Assembly: GCA_013151235.1 (NCBI GenBank)
Contig: JAADIO010000012.1
Span: 1 to 13,416, forward strand
Origin: Deltaproteobacteria bacterium
GTDB lineage: Bacteria > CG2-30-53-67
Direction: 5' to 3'
Length of the DNA: 13,416 nucleotides
The position numbers and the translations under genes were made by a program. The notes under the pieces were generated by a model, which saw only the letters and a program-made list of their open reading frames with translations, was not told the DNA's origin and did not search any database. Shown piece after piece: positions 11,959 through 13,416 of the stretch (positions within the stretch are counted from its first letter, which is position 1; every line of letters begins with the position of its first letter).

Positions 11959-13020
11959 TCACATCTGAGGCCATGCCCGGTATCGACCGGCGCCCGGCCA
12001 TGGTTCTTTTATCCTTTGAACAGGAGAAGTGCGAGTTGCAATCCGTATCAGGCCCCACAGGACACCAAACCCATGCAGAAAATGATACATAAAAAAACAT
12101 ACCGGAAGTGAAAGAAGGTGCAAAGGTTCACGATAACGTTTTGCCTGTTGAAAAGCCGAGGATATAGCCAAAATTCCATAAAGCATCATAACCGCCAGAA
12201 AGGGCAACTGAACCCACGGTATCAACGACCACAAAACAAGACCGGACAAAATACCGGCTGAGAACAATCCGGTAATCGCATGTCGCGGAGCAAAGGCATA
12301 AGGTGCCACCCACCACAGATATGCATTATACGGCGCTTCCTTTGTTATCTGCTTTTTGTAGAAACTATATAGGCCAGGTTGATTATGGTAATAGACTCTG
12401 ATATTAGGGTTCAACCAAACCTTTCCACCCGCAGCGATAATACGCCGGTTTATTTCGTAGTCCTGTGCGCGTACAAGCCTCTCATCGTATAAGCCAATAC
12501 GGTCGAAAATTTCTCTTTTGAAAAAACCAAAAGGGACCGTGTCGACTGCCTTCTCACTCGAATCCAAACGAAATCCAGAATTGCCCACACCGAAGCTGTG
12601 AGTCGTCAACGCCTGAACCACCCGGGCCGCATAGCCGAAATTCCCTGGTTTAGTAATGACCACTCCACCCACGTTATCCCCCCCGGTGCGCTTCGCTGTT
12701 TCCAGGCAAAGACGCAAATAATCACGAGGATAAAAAGAGTGGGCATCCAATCTGAGAATATAATCTCCCTTCCCTTGACGAATCACTATGTTCAATGCAC
12801 AGGATTGAATTCGGCCGGGATTGTCCAACAAAACAATCTTAGAAAAACGTTGAGAGTAATCCTTCACAACACTACGTGTATGATCCAGCGACCCGCCATC
12901 TAACACGTAAATTGTGGAACAAACATGCTCAGGAAGTTCAAAAGCCAAAACAGAGTCCAGACAGCCTGAGATATAATGCTCTTCGTTGAGGACAGGGATG
13001 GCAATATCTATTGTTGTCAT
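11959..13020 (-). CDS. Family 2 glycosyltransferase, ExoA-like
   Basis: Inverting GT-A glycosyltransferase of 353 residues acting at the cytoplasmic face of the membrane. The nucleotide-sugar site begins IAIPVLNEEHYISGCLDSVL (7-25). YVLDGGSLDHT (38-48) follows, the metal-binding motif is LRLDAHSFYP (Asp92-Ala-His94), and the likely catalytic-base segment is RAQDYEINRRI (Asp187). Two or three hydrophobic segments at about 250-290 and 303-325 anchor the C-terminus, as in ExoA of succinoglycan synthesis, which adds a sugar to a lipid-linked chain. No strong ribosome binding site precedes the ATG at 13020. It lies 312 bases upstream of the aminotransferase and may be a separate transcript. Donor and linkage cannot be told. 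Confidence 0.92.
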   Translation of the reverse strand: MTTIDIAIPVLNEEHYISGCLDSVLAFELPEHVCSTIYVLDGGSLDHTRSVVKDYSQRFSKIVLLDNPGRIQSCALNIVIRQGKGDYILRLDAHSFYPRDYLRLCLETAKRTGGDNVGGVVITKPGNFGYAARVVQALTTHSFGVGNSGFRLDSSEKAVDTVPFGFFKREIFDRIGLYDERLVRAQDYEINRRIIAAGGKVWLNPNIRVYYHNQPGLYSFYKKQITKEAPYNAYLWWVAPYAFAPRHAITGLFSAGILSGLVLWSLIPWVQLPFLAVMMLYGILAISSAFQQAKRYREPLHLLSLPVCFFMYHFLHGFGVLWGLIRIATRTSPVQRIKEPWPGAGRYRAWPQM

Positions 13021-13074
13021 ACGAGAGCATCAAGAGGCGATAAGGTTCTATACACTTTTGTTTGGGTAATAATT

Positions 13075-13249
13075 TTATGATAAGGCACTGTCGTCATTAA
13101 GAGAGGCATCTACATCTTCGACGGAGCGATAGAGATGTTCCACAAAGATATTATCCGGGGGACGGGCTCACCTGGCCATGCTGATCCGGATTGCGGATTT
13201 CTCAAAAAGAATGGCCTATAACGCTGGCTTGTAGTTCGCCCATGCATCA
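13075..13249 (-). pseudogene. Eroded IS3-family transposase fragment (OrfB C-terminal part)
   Basis: One minus-strand frame reads NYKPAL-stop-AILFEKSAIRISMAR-stop-ARPPDNIFVEHLYRSVED. This lines up with the conserved IS3-family OrfB segment of the form QYTSxAFTxxLxxxGIxISMDGRGRxxDNIFVERLWRSxK, which carries the last acidic residue region of the DDE domain. Two stop codons interrupt it, MDGRGR is degraded to MARxAR, and the frame ends at 13075. No terminal inverted repeats or flanking duplication could be identified. It begins just where the tail of the neighbouring gene ends. Confidence 0.65.
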
Positions 13250-13416
13250 TCAGCCCCTCAAGTTCTCAAGTTTTCGCTTTGTAGCCAACATTAATCTCCA
13301 TGGATACCAGAGAGAAAACAGCGAATAAATACGTCTGGGGAAGGAAGGTCGTTTCAGCCCATCCTTGGTCAATTTCCAATCTGCATCACGTAAGGTCATC
13401 ATGTTCGTCAAACCAC
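13250..13416 (-). CDS. C-terminal end of an unidentified gene
   Basis: Open minus-strand frame entering from beyond the window and ending in TGA at 13250-13252; about 54 residues are visible. The tail is basic and aromatic (TLRDADWKLTKDGLKRPSF, then YSLFSLWYPWRLMLATKRK). I recognise no family. It abuts the IS3-family remnant, so the stop may belong to insertion-derived sequence and the protein may be truncated relative to its relatives. Confidence 0.45.
   Translation of the reverse strand, partial: GLTNMMTLRDADWKLTKDGLKRPSFPRRIYSLFSLWYPWRLMLATKRKLENLRG

Noticed and set aside
11362-12111. 249-codon plus-strand open frame crossing the aminotransferase-GT2 gap
   Set aside because: It spans the antisense of two well-supported genes and the intergenic region, and has no recognisable motif.

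Overview
The window is an envelope-glycan (O-antigen or capsule-like) locus from a Gram-negative bacterium. Every gene I can support lies on the minus strand, so transcription runs from high to low coordinates. The lipopolysaccharide-type sugar kinase, the monotopic phosphoglycosyl transferase and the membrane-anchored sugar dehydratase point to an outer-membrane organism. The dispersed CCTTCGACnnGCTCAGG palindromes, mid-range GC content and many small toxin-antitoxin genes suggest an environmental deltaproteobacterial-type genome. That taxonomic guess is an inference, not something I can prove.

Layout in transcription order. The window opens with the tail of an unidentified gene (13416-13250), directly followed by an eroded IS3-family transposase fragment. 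Then come an ExoA-like family 2 glycosyltransferase (13020-11959), a PLP sugar aminotransferase of the DegT/DnrJ/EryC1/StrS family (11646-10537), a pair of thiamine-diphosphate E1 alpha and beta subunits (10494-9505 and 9530-8541) and a PglC/WcaJ-type sugar-1-phosphate transferase (8544-7816). The last three overlap one another and look translationally coupled. A 778-base stretch without a convincing gene follows, holding two related palindromic repeats and a sigma70-type promoter. That promoter serves a PglF/WbpM-type NDP-sugar 4,6-dehydratase (7037-5085) and, after it, a UDP-glucuronate decarboxylase (4958-4008).

The low-coordinate part is patchier. A DUF4258/YgiT-type toxin-antitoxin-like pair (3959-3412) sits between two copies of the 3' end of the decarboxylase gene. 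Next are a WaaP/KdkA-type LPS core kinase (about 3271-2366), a VapBC pair with its own promoter and operator (2313-1676), a 38-codon open frame coupled to a radical SAM/SPASM protein (1645-615), a cluster of REP-like palindromes, and a GIY-YIG domain protein (378-70) whose last codons are made of the same repeat.

How the genes may work together: the dehydratase would make a 4-keto-6-deoxy nucleotide sugar, the DegT enzyme would aminate it, and the phosphoglycosyl transferase would load a sugar phosphate on undecaprenyl phosphate. The decarboxylase supplies UDP-xylose or its 4-keto precursor, and the GT2 extends the glycan. The E1 alpha/beta pair has no E2 or E3 partner here. Its place between the aminotransferase and the initiating transferase suggests it acts on the glycan precursor, perhaps adding or supplying a two-carbon (acyl) unit, rather than in central metabolism. 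This is the most interesting functional question in the window. The most interesting structural one is the toxin-antitoxin cassette bounded by a duplicated gene tail.
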